A stretch of DNA of 64,000 bases from Diaminobutyricibacter sp. McL0608 (GTDB lineage: Bacteria > Actinomycetota > Actinomycetes > Actinomycetales > Microbacteriaceae), in NCBI RefSeq assembly GCF_039613825.1, contig NZ_CP154826.1:558001-622000 (forward strand), in the 5' to 3' direction. The notes under the pieces were generated by a model, which was not told the origin of the DNA, made no database searches, and worked only from the letters and a program-made list of their open reading frames with translations. Position numbers and translations under genes: made by a program. Shown piece after piece: positions 44,100-52,695 of the stretch (the stretch's first letter is position 1; each line of letters opens with the position of its first letter).

Positions 44100-45602
44100 A
44101 TGCTGCATACCTTTGAATTCGGAGAGCTCCGGATCCCCGCGAACGTCTCCGGGCCGCCGGCCATCATATCTGGCGGCTATATCGTGCCCGCCGGCCCTCT
44201 CGCGCTGCTTCACCCGTTCGGCGACACCGAGTTCTACCGTCACGGCTGGAACTCCTGGAGTCCCAGTGGTTGGGCCAGAACCGACGGGCCCACCATCGGA
44301 ATCAAAGACAGCCCGCGCCGGCTCCTGACCGCTGACGACGCAGCGAATGAGACACCGCACTCGCACAGCGGGAGCGCGGTGGGCGCCGTCGTCGGAACGA
44401 ACGGCGATGTGCTTCTGATCGGCGGTCTCGGTCTCGGCACACCACGGGTCGGCGCCGACGCGAACGTGCTGTGGGGTCGCAGCGAAGACGATGTGGCGGA
44501 GTGGTTCGTCGCCTACGGCTCCGAACGCGAGGTGTTCGCGACCTACGCCGACCTCGTATCGGAGCGCCTAGGGCGGCGATCGCAACGCGCCGGCAGCGTC
44601 TGGAGCAGCTGGTACTCGTTCTTCGAAGACATCGACGAGGCCACCATCGCACAGACAGTGTCCGATCTCGCAGGCTATCCGTTCGACGTCTTCCAGCTTG
44701 ACGACGGCTGGGAGCGGATCGTCGGCGACTGGACCGCCGGCCAGAAGTTCGCGGCGGGCATGGGCGCGACCGCGCGAAAAATCGCCGAAGCAGGCTTCCG
44801 CCCAGGACTCTGGCTCGCGCCGTTCATCGCGCTGCCCGATTCGCCGATCGCCCGCACCCGACCCGACCTTCTCGTGCAGGATGCCGGAGGCAAACCGCTG
44901 GTCACCGGATACAACTGGGACTCGCACTACTACTCGCTCGACACCACCCAGCAAGAGGTGAGAGACCACCTCACGCGGATCTTCCAGCAGGTCACCGGAT
45001 GGGGTTTCAGTTACCTCAAGCTCGACTTCATGTACGCCGGCGCCATTGAAGGGCACCGCAGCACCGACCAGCACCGCGAGGCGGTCTACCGCGACGCGAT
45101 CCAACACATCCGTCAGGTGGTCGGCGACTCAACCTACCTGCTCGGCTGCGGCGTGCCGATGATCGCCTCCGTCGGCGTCCTCGACGGCGCACGCGTCGGC
45201 CCGGATGTCGGTGCGTACTGGGATAACGTCGAGAGCCCGAACGACCCATCCGCTGACGGAGCCCGTAACTCGCTCGTCTCGTCCATCAACCGGGTCTGGA
45301 TGAAGAGTCTCTATGAAGTCGACCCAGACGCCATCTATTTCCGCAGCGCCCGGAGCCTGCTCGACGACGCCGAACGCCAGGCGCTGCGCGACCTGGCGGC
45401 GATCATGGAATTCCGTTCCACCTCGGACCCCATCGCGTGGCTGAACAGCGCGGAGCGCGACCAGCTCATCGAGTACCTGGGCGAGACGGCGGTGATCGAA
45501 CAGACCGGACGCTACGCGTTCCGAATCAACGGACGCGCCGTCGACCTCGCACCGATCGTGACAGGCGCAGCGGCCGTGCCGCCCGCATCGCTCGTCGGTT
45601 AG
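44100..45602 (+). CDS. Alpha-galactosidase, GH36
   Basis: 500 residues, a short GH36/melibiase without a signal peptide. WSSWYSFFEDIDEATIAQTV matches the 'W-C/S-S-W-Y' strand of GH36. The nucleophile is Asp309 (YLKLDFMYAG) and the acid/base Asp369 (GPDVGAYWDN). The N-terminal beta domain is shorter than in RafA-type enzymes. The ATG at 44100 has only a weak AGAAAG site; a GTG at 44055 is the alternative. Its importer seems lost (see the binding-protein scar just upstream). Confidence 0.88.
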   Translation: MLHTFEFGELRIPANVSGPPAIISGGYIVPAGPLALLHPFGDTEFYRHGWNSWSPSGWARTDGPTIGIKDSPRRLLTADDAANETPHSHSGSAVGAVVGTNGDVLLIGGLGLGTPRVGADANVLWGRSEDDVAEWFVAYGSEREVFATYADLVSERLGRRSQRAGSVWSSWYSFFEDIDEATIAQTVSDLAGYPFDVFQLDDGWERIVGDWTAGQKFAAGMGATARKIAEAGFRPGLWLAPFIALPDSPIARTRPDLLVQDAGGKPLVTGYNWDSHYYSLDTTQQEVRDHLTRIFQQVTGWGFSYLKLDFMYAGAIEGHRSTDQHREAVYRDAIQHIRQVVGDSTYLLGCGVPMIASVGVLDGARVGPDVGAYWDNVESPNDPSADGARNSLVSSINRVWMKSLYEVDPDAIYFRSARSLLDDAERQALRDLAAIMEFRSTSDPIAWLNSAERDQLIEYLGETAVIEQTGRYAFRINGRAVDLAPIVTGAAAVPPASLVG

Positions 45603-45681
45603 AGACAACGTGATGCCTGGGTAAGGACGGCTGCTGCCAGTCACTGTTGTGATGGAAGCGGATGCACTTGCTCCGCGAGTT

Positions 45682-46632
45682 TTAGGGTGTGACAACCACC
45701 TTGCCGAGCGCGTGTCCCTCACCGACATAGGCGAGCGCCTGTGGCACCTCGTCGAGTGTGAAGGTGCGGTCGATGTGGATACGAAGGTCGCCGGCGATGC
45801 AACGCTCGGCGACGGGCACAAAGTACGTCGGCCCCTGCCGCGCAACGAGGAGTCCCAGTCGGCGGCCGGTGAGCAGGCCGAGCGCGGCCCCGACAGTGAT
45901 GACCCGCAACAGCGATCGCACCGTTCCTCCGACTAAAAGGTAACGCCCGCCACGAACCAGCGCACGCCGATAGGCGAACATGGATCGGTGCGCGACGAGA
46001 TCGAGCACGAGGTCGTACGGTTCGCGTCTGGTGAAGTCTTCGTTGCGATAGTCGACCACTTCGTCGGCGCCGAGCTCTCGCATGTAGTCGAGCTTGCCCG
46101 CGTTGTCGACGCCTGTCACATGCGCCCCGGAGAGCTTGGCGAGCTGAATCGCGAGCGATCCCGACCCGCCGCCCGCCCCGTTGATAAGTACGCGCTGCCC
46201 CCGGCGTGCGCTGGCGGTTCCCTGAATCGCGATCGCACCAGCCTGGGGCAGGGTCGAGACCTCAGCGAACGTCAACCCTGCCGGCTTGTGCGCGAGCGCC
46301 GATTCGGGCGCCACCGCGTATTCGGCGAATCCGCCCCTGAGGGTCAGATTGTCGCCGTACACCTCTTCGCCCAGGCGGAACCGGGTGACCCCGGAGCCGA
46401 GAGCGGAAACGCGCCCGGCGATGTCCGAGCCGAGTACCCGGCGAGACGGGGCACGCAGCCCCCCGATTCGCGCGTATGCCGGAGACCCCGTCAGTGCCTC
46501 CCAGTCCGACAGATTCACGGATGTCGCGACAACCTCGATCAGCACCGACTTCTCGCCCGGCGACGGCACGGGGACTTCCTCGACCCTCAGTTCGCCGGGC
46601 GGCCCGTACCGGTCGTAGACGACACTCCTCAT
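45682..46632 (-). CDS. MDR-family (quinone-oxidoreductase-like) dehydrogenase
   Basis: 316 residues. GroES-like N-terminus (YGPPGELRVEEVPVPSPGEK, VNLSDWEALTGSP, VLGSDIAGRVSALGSGVTRF) and a Rossmann domain with the NADPH motif INGAGGGSGSLAIQLAK. No catalytic zinc cysteines are seen, so it belongs to the zinc-free QOR/ZTA1-like group. The substrate is unknown. Confidence 0.88.
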   Translation of the reverse strand: MRSVVYDRYGPPGELRVEEVPVPSPGEKSVLIEVVATSVNLSDWEALTGSPAYARIGGLRAPSRRVLGSDIAGRVSALGSGVTRFRLGEEVYGDNLTLRGGFAEYAVAPESALAHKPAGLTFAEVSTLPQAGAIAIQGTASARRGQRVLINGAGGGSGSLAIQLAKLSGAHVTGVDNAGKLDYMRELGADEVVDYRNEDFTRREPYDLVLDLVAHRSMFAYRRALVRGGRYLLVGGTVRSLLRVITVGAALGLLTGRRLGLLVARQGPTYFVPVAERCIAGDLRIHIDRTFTLDEVPQALAYVGEGHALGKVVVTP

Positions 46633-46719
46633 GCCGCGGCCATAAGCGTGGGACCCGCGGAACAGGACATGCGGCCGAGTGTACTCGGACGGCGCATGCA
46701 GGAGCCGAACGCGTGCTTG

Positions 46720-47045
46720 CGCGTTTGGGGACGGCCGTCGAATGCGTCCCCGGGCTCGGACGAGCCCTGGACCTCACTGAGCGTCATCCTCGAAGACGGG
46801 ACGTGGCAGCGGGAAGAGCGCGATGAGATCCGCCGCATCGCCAAGAGGCTCGGCGCCAGCACGGAGCTGCACTATTTCGATGTCCCGTTCGAGGAGATCT
46901 GGCGTCGCCTCGAAGCCGTAACACGCGTCCGCCCTACGGCGCTGTTCCGATCACGCGACAAACGCTCGAGGATTCTCGGCTGCGGCTGCAACGGCCCGAT
47001 CAGGCCGAGTTCTCGCTCTTCGAGCGGTTTGTCGTGCATCGCTGA
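46720..47045 (+). pseudogene. P-loop (AAA/zeta-like) kinase, frameshifted C-terminal remnant
   Basis: One frame reads SVILEDGTWQREERDEIRRI, AKRLGASTELHYFDVPFEEI, WRRLEA; another resumes with ITRQTLEDSRLRLQRPDQAE and FSLFERFVVHR before the TGA at 47045. Both parts match small predicted ATP-dependent kinases ('V-I-L-E-x-G-x-W-x-R-x-E-R', then 'ITR-x-x-L...F-x-x-P-x-x-x-E'). The Walker A N-terminus is absent and at least one more shift lies near 46780. Confidence 0.6.
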
Positions 47046-47209
47046 CCTAGGGCAATTCCGTGGCTTTTTCCGTTGGCTGCCTACGATCCAACGGCTCATT
47101 ATCGTGGTGTCGCGGGTTCAAGTCTCCCCCCGACACCGGGCCGCGGTCGAGTCGCTTTACGTCGGGACGTCAAGGGGATAGCCTGACCGCCTTGTCGAAG
47201 GAGGCCGGC
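47046..47209. other. Spacer with a tRNA-3'-end-like motif
   Basis: GCGGGTTCAAGTCTCCCCCC near 47107-47126 resembles a T-arm, followed by CGACACC. No 5' half, D-arm or anticodon arm could be fitted, so no tRNA is called. Confidence 0.25.
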
Positions 47210-47803
47210 GTGGCGAACCACAATTGGAGCGGACCCGTTCCCGCTGGACTGAAAACCGAGGAGTTCGTGCTGCGTCCGATCGCGGCCGACGACGCGGAGA
47301 GGGATCATGCCGCCGTGATGGAGACGCGGGAGGACCTGCGGCTCTGGGAGCAATCGGAATGGCCCGCGGACGACTTCACGGTGGAGGCGAACCGGGTAGA
47401 CCTCGTCGGCCTGGAAGAACGTCACGCCGAAGGTCGCGCGTTCACGTACACGGTGCTCGCTCCCGACGGAAGCGAGTCCCTCGGCTGCGTCTACGTCTTC
47501 CCCATCGGCGCCTCTTTCCTCGAGAAGTCCACTGTCACGCCCGTCGGGCACGACGAGTGGGCCGACGTGGAGGCCGTCGTGTACTTCTGGGCTCGGCGCA
47601 GTCAGACGGAGAACGGGATGGATGAGCGGCTTCTGACCGCCCTTCGCGCCTGGTTCGCGGACGAGTGGAAGGTGGACAGAGCCGTCTTCGTCACGAACGA
47701 GCAGTTCACCCAGCAGGTGGAGCTCATGCGTCGCGCGGAACTGAACCTTAAGTTCGAGCTCGTCGAGCCCGGCAAGCCGGGGACGTACCTCGTCTTCGGA
47801 TGA
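47210..47803 (+). CDS. GNAT-like N-acetyltransferase family protein
   Basis: 197 residues from a GTG with AAGGAGG seven bases upstream. LKTEEFVLRPIAADDAERDH at the start and SLGCVYVFPIG in the middle fit the first strands of a GNAT fold, but the usual acetyl-CoA P-loop (Q/R-x-x-G-x-G/A) is not obvious. It could be a degenerate GNAT or a related fold. Single gene, substrate unknown. Confidence 0.6.
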   Translation: MANHNWSGPVPAGLKTEEFVLRPIAADDAERDHAAVMETREDLRLWEQSEWPADDFTVEANRVDLVGLEERHAEGRAFTYTVLAPDGSESLGCVYVFPIGASFLEKSTVTPVGHDEWADVEAVVYFWARRSQTENGMDERLLTALRAWFADEWKVDRAVFVTNEQFTQQVELMRRAELNLKFELVEPGKPGTYLVFG

Positions 47804-47836
47804 GCGGCCGCCGGCCCGCAGCGTCGCTGTATGATC

Positions 47837-48514
47837 TCACCCGTCGGCGATCAGCGCTTTCGCCAGCCCGTCGAGAATCAGGGTGATGCCGAAGGCGAAT
47901 TCGTTGCCGAAATCGTAGCCGGGCTGAAATACGTGCTCGGTCGCCAATTCGACGAGGTGCGGGTATTCGCCGGGTTCGAACGGCTGCATGATCGACTCGG
48001 CCACTTCCGCCGCCGTGCTCGAGTCGAAGGGGAGCGCGGCCTCCTGGAGCGCAAATCCGTACACGTAGCTGTCGAGGAGGGCGTAGGCGTGAGCGGTCGT
48101 GGCAACGGAGAACCCTGCGCCGCGCAGCACGCCGATGATCCGGTCATGGTGGCGGAGCGTCGCGGGCCCGGGTGTGGACCTCGACTCCAGTAACGCGATC
48201 GCCCAGGAATTGCGGGCAAGCACGCGACGTGCGGACTGTGCCCACGTGTGCAACTCCTGCGACCAGTCGCGGTCGAGCGACGGCAGGTCGATCTCTGCGA
48301 ACACGAGGTCGACGATGCTGTCGAGGATCTCGCTCTTGTTCGCGACGTAGTAGTAGACGGACATCGGCTTCACGCCGAGACGTTCGGCGAGGGAGCGGAT
48401 CGTCAGCGAGGCGATGCCGGCCTCTCCTGCGATGGCGATGGCCGCGTGCAGCACACGTTCCCGGCTCAGTCGCCCTGGTGTTGAGGGCTTAGCGGCGGCG
48501 TCTTCGAATGTCAC
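47837..48514 (-). CDS. TetR-family regulator (TetR/AcrR with C1-type ligand domain)
   Basis: 225 residues. [38 protein letters not shown] and the ligand domain ([23 protein letters not shown]) of the TetR_C_1 group. It is divergent from an MDR oxidoreductase gene; a long perfect operator lies between them, so it most likely represses both. Confidence 0.9.
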   Translation of the reverse strand: MTFEDAAAKPSTPGRLSRERVLHAAIAIAGEAGIASLTIRSLAERLGVKPMSVYYYVANKSEILDSIVDLVFAEIDLPSLDRDWSQELHTWAQSARRVLARNSWAIALLESRSTPGPATLRHHDRIIGVLRGAGFSVATTAHAYALLDSYVYGFALQEAALPFDSSTAAEVAESIMQPFEPGEYPHLVELATEHVFQPGYDFGNEFAFGITLILDGLAKALIADG

Positions 48515-48536
48515 AGCTTCAGCCTATCGCTATTTG

Positions 48537-48569
48537 GTACTTAGTACGATACAGTTTCGTACTAAGTAC
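48537..48569. promoter_or_regulatory. TetR operator, perfect 13-bp arms
   Basis: GTACTTAGTACGA (48537-48549), a 7-nt centre, and TCGTACTAAGTAC (48557-48569). It lies 23 bp from the TetR start and 34 bp from the MDR start, so it would cover both promoters. Confidence 0.85.
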
Positions 48570-48602
48570 GGAACGGCAGTTCGCCGGCCCGAAAGGAGCG
48601 GC

Positions 48603-49631
48603 ATGTCATCCCTCAGCAAGCCCGTCAGCGCCGAAGAGCGGGCGAAAGGAACGTATCCGGCCGGCTCGATGCGTGCGATCGCACAGGAACGATATGGTCT
48701 CGCCGACGTCCTGCAACTCCGGTCGATGCCACGACCGACGCCTTCCGCCAGGGAGGTACTTATGCATGTCCGCGCAGCCGGCCTCGGCCGCAGCACCTGG
48801 CACCTCATGACAGGTAAGCCCTACGCGATGCGCCTGGGGTTCGGGATGCGCGGGCCGAAGCAGCCGGTCGCGGGTCAGGATGTAGCCGGCACAGTCGTCG
48901 CGATCGGTGAGGGGGTCACCCGCTTCGCGGTCGGCGACGAGGTGTTCGGAGTGGGCCGGGGATCGTTCGCCGAGTACACCGTCGCGTTGGAATCAAAACT
49001 GACGCATAAGCCGAAGAGCGTCAGTTTCGCAGACGCCGCCTCCTCTCCTGTCTCGGCCATCACCGCCATGCAAGCCATACGGTGCGCCGACCTGGCCGCC
49101 GGTCAATCCGTGCTGGTCATCGGCGCCTCCGGAGGCGTCGGCAGCTTTGCCGTGCAGCTTGCGAAAGCCGCAGGCGCGGAGGTCAGCGGCACCTGCAGCA
49201 CGAAGAAAGTGTCGTTCGTGCGGCAGCTCGGCGCCGACCACGTCATCGACTACACCCGCGCCGGATCCATGGAGAGCGACCACCGCTACGACGTGATCCT
49301 CGACATCGGGGGAAACACTCCTCTCGCGCGGCTCCGCCGGGCCCTCACCCCGTCGGGCGTGGTCGTCTTGGTCGGCGGAGAGAATGCCGGCAACTGGGTC
49401 GGGATGAGCAGACAGGTGCGAGCGCTCATCCTCACGCCGTTCATCCGTCAGCGTCTAGTCATGCTGATGGGTACACAGTCCACGGCCGATCTCGACGAGC
49501 TCAGCGCACTGCTGGGCGCTGGCACCATCACCGCGAGGGTGGACACGACCTTTCCGCTCGAGAGCGCGCCGGATGCGATGCGCTACCTCGAAGCAGGAAA
49601 GGCGCAGGGCAAGATCGTCATCACCGTCTGA
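48603..49631 (+). CDS. MDR-family NAD(P)-dependent oxidoreductase
   Basis: 342 residues, behind AAAGGAGCG. GroES-like part (SAREVLMHVRAAGLGRSTWH, GQDVAGTVVAIGEGVTRFAV) and cofactor motif VIGASGGVGSFAVQLAK. Zinc ligands are absent. It is divergent from a TetR gene and followed 60 bp later by a DUF4386 membrane protein, an arrangement often seen for enone/quinone detoxification. The inducer is unknown. Confidence 0.9.
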   Translation: MSSLSKPVSAEERAKGTYPAGSMRAIAQERYGLADVLQLRSMPRPTPSAREVLMHVRAAGLGRSTWHLMTGKPYAMRLGFGMRGPKQPVAGQDVAGTVVAIGEGVTRFAVGDEVFGVGRGSFAEYTVALESKLTHKPKSVSFADAASSPVSAITAMQAIRCADLAAGQSVLVIGASGGVGSFAVQLAKAAGAEVSGTCSTKKVSFVRQLGADHVIDYTRAGSMESDHRYDVILDIGGNTPLARLRRALTPSGVVVLVGGENAGNWVGMSRQVRALILTPFIRQRLVMLMGTQSTADLDELSALLGAGTITARVDTTFPLESAPDAMRYLEAGKAQGKIVITV

Positions 49632-49691
49632 TCGAGCCCCGATTTCCGCCGGCCGAGCCGGACGAATGTAAGCGATCCGGAAGGATCTGAA

Positions 49692-50405
49692 ATGACAACC
49701 ACAACACCCCCGGCCGACACAGCCAGGGAATCACGCAATCGGGCAGGCAGCTGGGTCGGTTCACGAATGGTGAGCTCGAGACTCATCGGTTCGCTCTTCC
49801 TACTCGGGTTCGTCTGTTACGGAACCGGCTTCGCGCTCGTCTCGTCGGTGATCGGCGCGGCCGATTTCCCTGCCTCTGTTGCCGAGAAGCAGACAATGCT
49901 GGTGATCGGGGTCTTCCTGATGCTCATGAACACCGTTGTCGACGTGGGCAAGGCCGTCCTGTTCTTCCCGATCCTCGACCGGTACGGGCGCAGGACTGCG
50001 CTCACCTACCTGGCAGCCATGATCATCGAAGTGGTGCTGCTGACGATCGGGGCGTTGAGCCTTCTTCTTCTGATCCCCATCGCGGGCGGCCCGGCGGGCG
50101 GACACTCCCTCGCACCGCTCGCGGTCGCGGCGAACGCTGTCGCCTACCAGGTCGCCGAGATGACGCTCGCGATCGGCTGCCTCTTCCTGTTCGCCCTCCT
50201 CTATCGCAGTCGTCTCATTCCGCGCTTCCTCTCGGTGTGGGGAATCGCAGGCTACGGAATCCTCCTCGCAGGCAGCGTCGCAGAACTCTGCGGCCTGCAG
50301 GTCGGCACCATCCTCTCCATTCCCGGCGGACTGCTCGAACTGGCGCTGGCGTTCTGGCTCCTGATCAAGGGGTTCGCGCCCAAAGCGTATGACCCGGTCT
50401 ACTGA
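49692..50405 (+). CDS. DUF4386 membrane protein
   Basis: 237 residues with about six or seven helices. LIGSLFLLGFVCYGTGFALV near the start and AYQVAEMTLAIGCLFLFALLYRSRLIPRFLSVWGI match the DUF4386 family. GGAAGGAT precedes the ATG. Its function is unknown; it probably shares the TetR-controlled transcript with the oxidoreductase before it. Confidence 0.82.
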   Translation: MTTTTPPADTARESRNRAGSWVGSRMVSSRLIGSLFLLGFVCYGTGFALVSSVIGAADFPASVAEKQTMLVIGVFLMLMNTVVDVGKAVLFFPILDRYGRRTALTYLAAMIIEVVLLTIGALSLLLLIPIAGGPAGGHSLAPLAVAANAVAYQVAEMTLAIGCLFLFALLYRSRLIPRFLSVWGIAGYGILLAGSVAELCGLQVGTILSIPGGLLELALAFWLLIKGFAPKAYDPVY

Positions 50406-50578
50406 TCGGGGCACGGTGACGGGGTGTCATGTGGAGTACCCGCTGTCAACATAAAGCCAAGGTCTGGGGTCAGGATCAGCTCACGACGTTTTGGGTGATC
50501 CTTCGTTGTCGATCATTGGGGACACCACGATGGCCGCGTCACCTACGGTGGTGAGTGCGGCGTCCCGGGAGGAACACG

Positions 50579-51862
50579 ATGACCACTACCACGCGCGACA
50601 GTCTGTTCGGCGAAGCCGACCTCGAGCGTCGAGCTGGGCTTCGGCGCATGAAGACGCTCGCGACAGCCCTCCTGATTCTCTCGGCGGTCGTCTTCGCGGT
50701 CGCTTTCGCATTCGAGGACCGGTATGCGTGGCTGAGCTTCGTGCGGGCGGCGGCGGAGGGGGCGATGGTGGGGGCCCTTGCGGACTGGTTCGCGGTGACC
50801 GCTCTGTTCCGGTATCCGCTCGGTCTGCGCATCCCGCATACGGCGATCATCCCGAACCGCAAAGACGAGATCGGGGCGAGCCTCGGCGAGTTCGTCGAAC
50901 AGAACTTCCTCTCCGACGAGGTGGTGCGCAGCAAGCTGGCCACCTTCAGCGTGGCCGACCGGCTGGGTGCGTGGCTCGCTGATCCGGTGAATGCGGAGCG
51001 AGCGAGCGCCGAGGGTGCCGTGATGGCGCAGGGTGTGCTGCGCTTTCTTAGCGACGGTGACGTAGAGAGCCTCATCGAAAGGCTGGCCCGGGAGTATTTG
51101 TTCGACCGGGAGTGGGCGCCCACGCTCGGTCGGGTGGGGTCGGAGCTCGTCGCCGCCGACCAGCAGCGCGCGGTCGTCGACGCCCTTGTCGATGCGGCGG
51201 AGACGTGGCTCACCGAGCATCCGGATGCGCTCGGCGAGATCGTCTCCACTCGTCTGCCGCGCTGGGTTCCCGGGTTCGTCGGCGACCTCGCCGACCAGCG
51301 CGCGCATCGAGAGGTGATCGGTCTGCTGCACTCGGTGCGCGATGACCCGGAGCATCCCCTGCGGGTGGCGATCGACGTCTACCTTGTCGATCTCACCGAT
51401 CGGTTGCAGAACGACACCGCGATGTCCGAACGGGTCGAGGAGATCAAGGCCGAGTTCCTGCAGAGCCCCCGGTTGCGCTCCTTCGCCGGCCGGCTGTGGG
51501 AGGCGGTGAAGACAACGCTCGCCGAGTCACTGGCCGACCCCGCGAGCGAATTGCGGTCGGCAGCGACATCCGCGCTGGTCGATATCGGCGTGCGGCTCAC
51601 GAGTGATCAGGCGCTCTCGGCCAAGATCGACGCGTGGATCGCCGACGCGGCGGGCTATGCGGTGCAGAAGTACCGTCACGATCTCGCCTCGGTGATCAGT
51701 GACACGGTGAAGCGCTGGGATGCTCGCGAGACCACACAGAAGATCGAGCTGCAGGTCGGTCGCGATCTTCAGTTCATCCGCATCAACGGCACGGTGGTCG
51801 GGGCGATAGCGGGCGTCGGGATCTTCGCGATCGCCACGGGCGTGCACGCTCTGTTCGCCTGA
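50579..51862 (+). CDS. DUF445 family membrane-associated protein
   Basis: 427 residues. An N-terminal helix and the DUF445 signature FVRAAAEGAMVGALADWFAVTALFRYPLGLRIPHTAIIPNRKDEIG (in parts) are followed by a long helical cytoplasmic or periplasmic region and a C-terminal helix (INGTVVGAIAGVGIFAIATGV). GGGAGGA precedes the ATG. The family's role is unsettled. Transcribed alone. Confidence 0.88.
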   Translation: MTTTTRDSLFGEADLERRAGLRRMKTLATALLILSAVVFAVAFAFEDRYAWLSFVRAAAEGAMVGALADWFAVTALFRYPLGLRIPHTAIIPNRKDEIGASLGEFVEQNFLSDEVVRSKLATFSVADRLGAWLADPVNAERASAEGAVMAQGVLRFLSDGDVESLIERLAREYLFDREWAPTLGRVGSELVAADQQRAVVDALVDAAETWLTEHPDALGEIVSTRLPRWVPGFVGDLADQRAHREVIGLLHSVRDDPEHPLRVAIDVYLVDLTDRLQNDTAMSERVEEIKAEFLQSPRLRSFAGRLWEAVKTTLAESLADPASELRSAATSALVDIGVRLTSDQALSAKIDAWIADAAGYAVQKYRHDLASVISDTVKRWDARETTQKIELQVGRDLQFIRINGTVVGAIAGVGIFAIATGVHALFA

Positions 51863-52315
51863 TCAGGTCGCAGCTTTCGCAACGCGGTCGGCGATCGCCG
51901 CGGCGGTCGCTTCCGACAAGTGTTCCAGGGCGTACGACGTCGGCCAGAACCCCTCGGGTTCGTCGAGGCCCGCGCTCACGCTGAAACCGAGGGTCGAGTA
52001 GCGGGCTTTGTCCATGAGGCCACTGCGGAAGAAGACGATGACCTTGCCATCCCTCGCCCAACCGGGCTGGCCGTAGTAGAGCCGAGGCCGCAGATCAGGT
52101 GCCGCCTCGGAGACGATCGCATGCAGGCGTTCGGCCATGCTGCGGTCGGGCTGCGGCATGTCCGCAATCTTCGCCTCGAACTCGGCCCGATCAGAGGCCT
52201 CCTTCTCCTCGGCGCTTGCGCGGCGAGCCTGCGCCTTCAACTCCGCGGCGCGGGCCTTCATGGCCGCACGCTCCTGAGAAGAGAACGTTCCGGCATCACT
52301 TGGTGGCGTATTCAT
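51863..52315 (-). CDS. DUF1801 / YdhG-like protein
   Basis: 150 residues. A charged helical N-terminus (residues 10-50) leads to MAERLHAIVSEAAPDLRPRLYYGQPGWARDGKVIVFF, which is the DUF1801 (YdhG/YjbR-neighbour) fold. The role is unknown. It is convergent with the DUF445 gene, with stops adjacent. Confidence 0.8.
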   Translation of the reverse strand: MNTPPSDAGTFSSQERAAMKARAAELKAQARRASAEEKEASDRAEFEAKIADMPQPDRSMAERLHAIVSEAAPDLRPRLYYGQPGWARDGKVIVFFRSGLMDKARYSTLGFSVSAGLDEPEGFWPTSYALEHLSEATAAAIADRVAKAAT

Positions 52316-52420
52316 TAGACGGATTCCTCACGTCTCGACGTTTGCCAGTCGGTAGCTGACTGGACCTCACGCTAACACGATGGTTGCGGCGCGTGCGTCA
52401 CATCAACCACGACCACACCA

Positions 52421-52591
52421 GGACGCGAACGCCATACGCTGCGACAGATCGCCCGGGCGTCGGAGGTCTCCGTCGCAGCCGCCTCATACGCTCTCAATGG
52501 TCGCCCCGGGGTCTCCGCCGAGCCGCTGCCGCGATCTATCGGGGGAAGCGCTCTCAGCCGACGAGTAGACGTATTTGTCTATCCCCGTTGA
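52421..52591 (+). pseudogene. LacI regulator, N-terminal HTH scar
   Basis: The frame reads HTLRQIARASEVSVAAASYA and LNGRPGVSAE, which is a LacI-type DNA-binding helix-turn-helix with its YALNGRPGVS turn. After SAE the similarity ends and the frame stops at 52591. No start codon fits well. It appears to be the remains of the regulator of the xylanase locus, deleted from codon 35 or so onward. Confidence 0.65.
52543..52556 (+). promoter_or_regulatory. CebR/LacI-like operator upstream of the xylanase
   Basis: GGGAAGCGCTCTCA matches the actinobacterial CebR-type operator TGGGAGCGCTCCCA at 11 of 14 positions. It is 140 bp before the xylanase start and inside the LacI scar. Confidence 0.45.
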
Positions 52592-52695
52592 CGGGGCTGG
52601 GTGTGGGAATTAGTGTGTTGAAACAACATATAGGGGTCGATCTTCATCTGCTTTTCGAAATCGATTTCCATACGATCCGTACAAAGGAGTACCAC

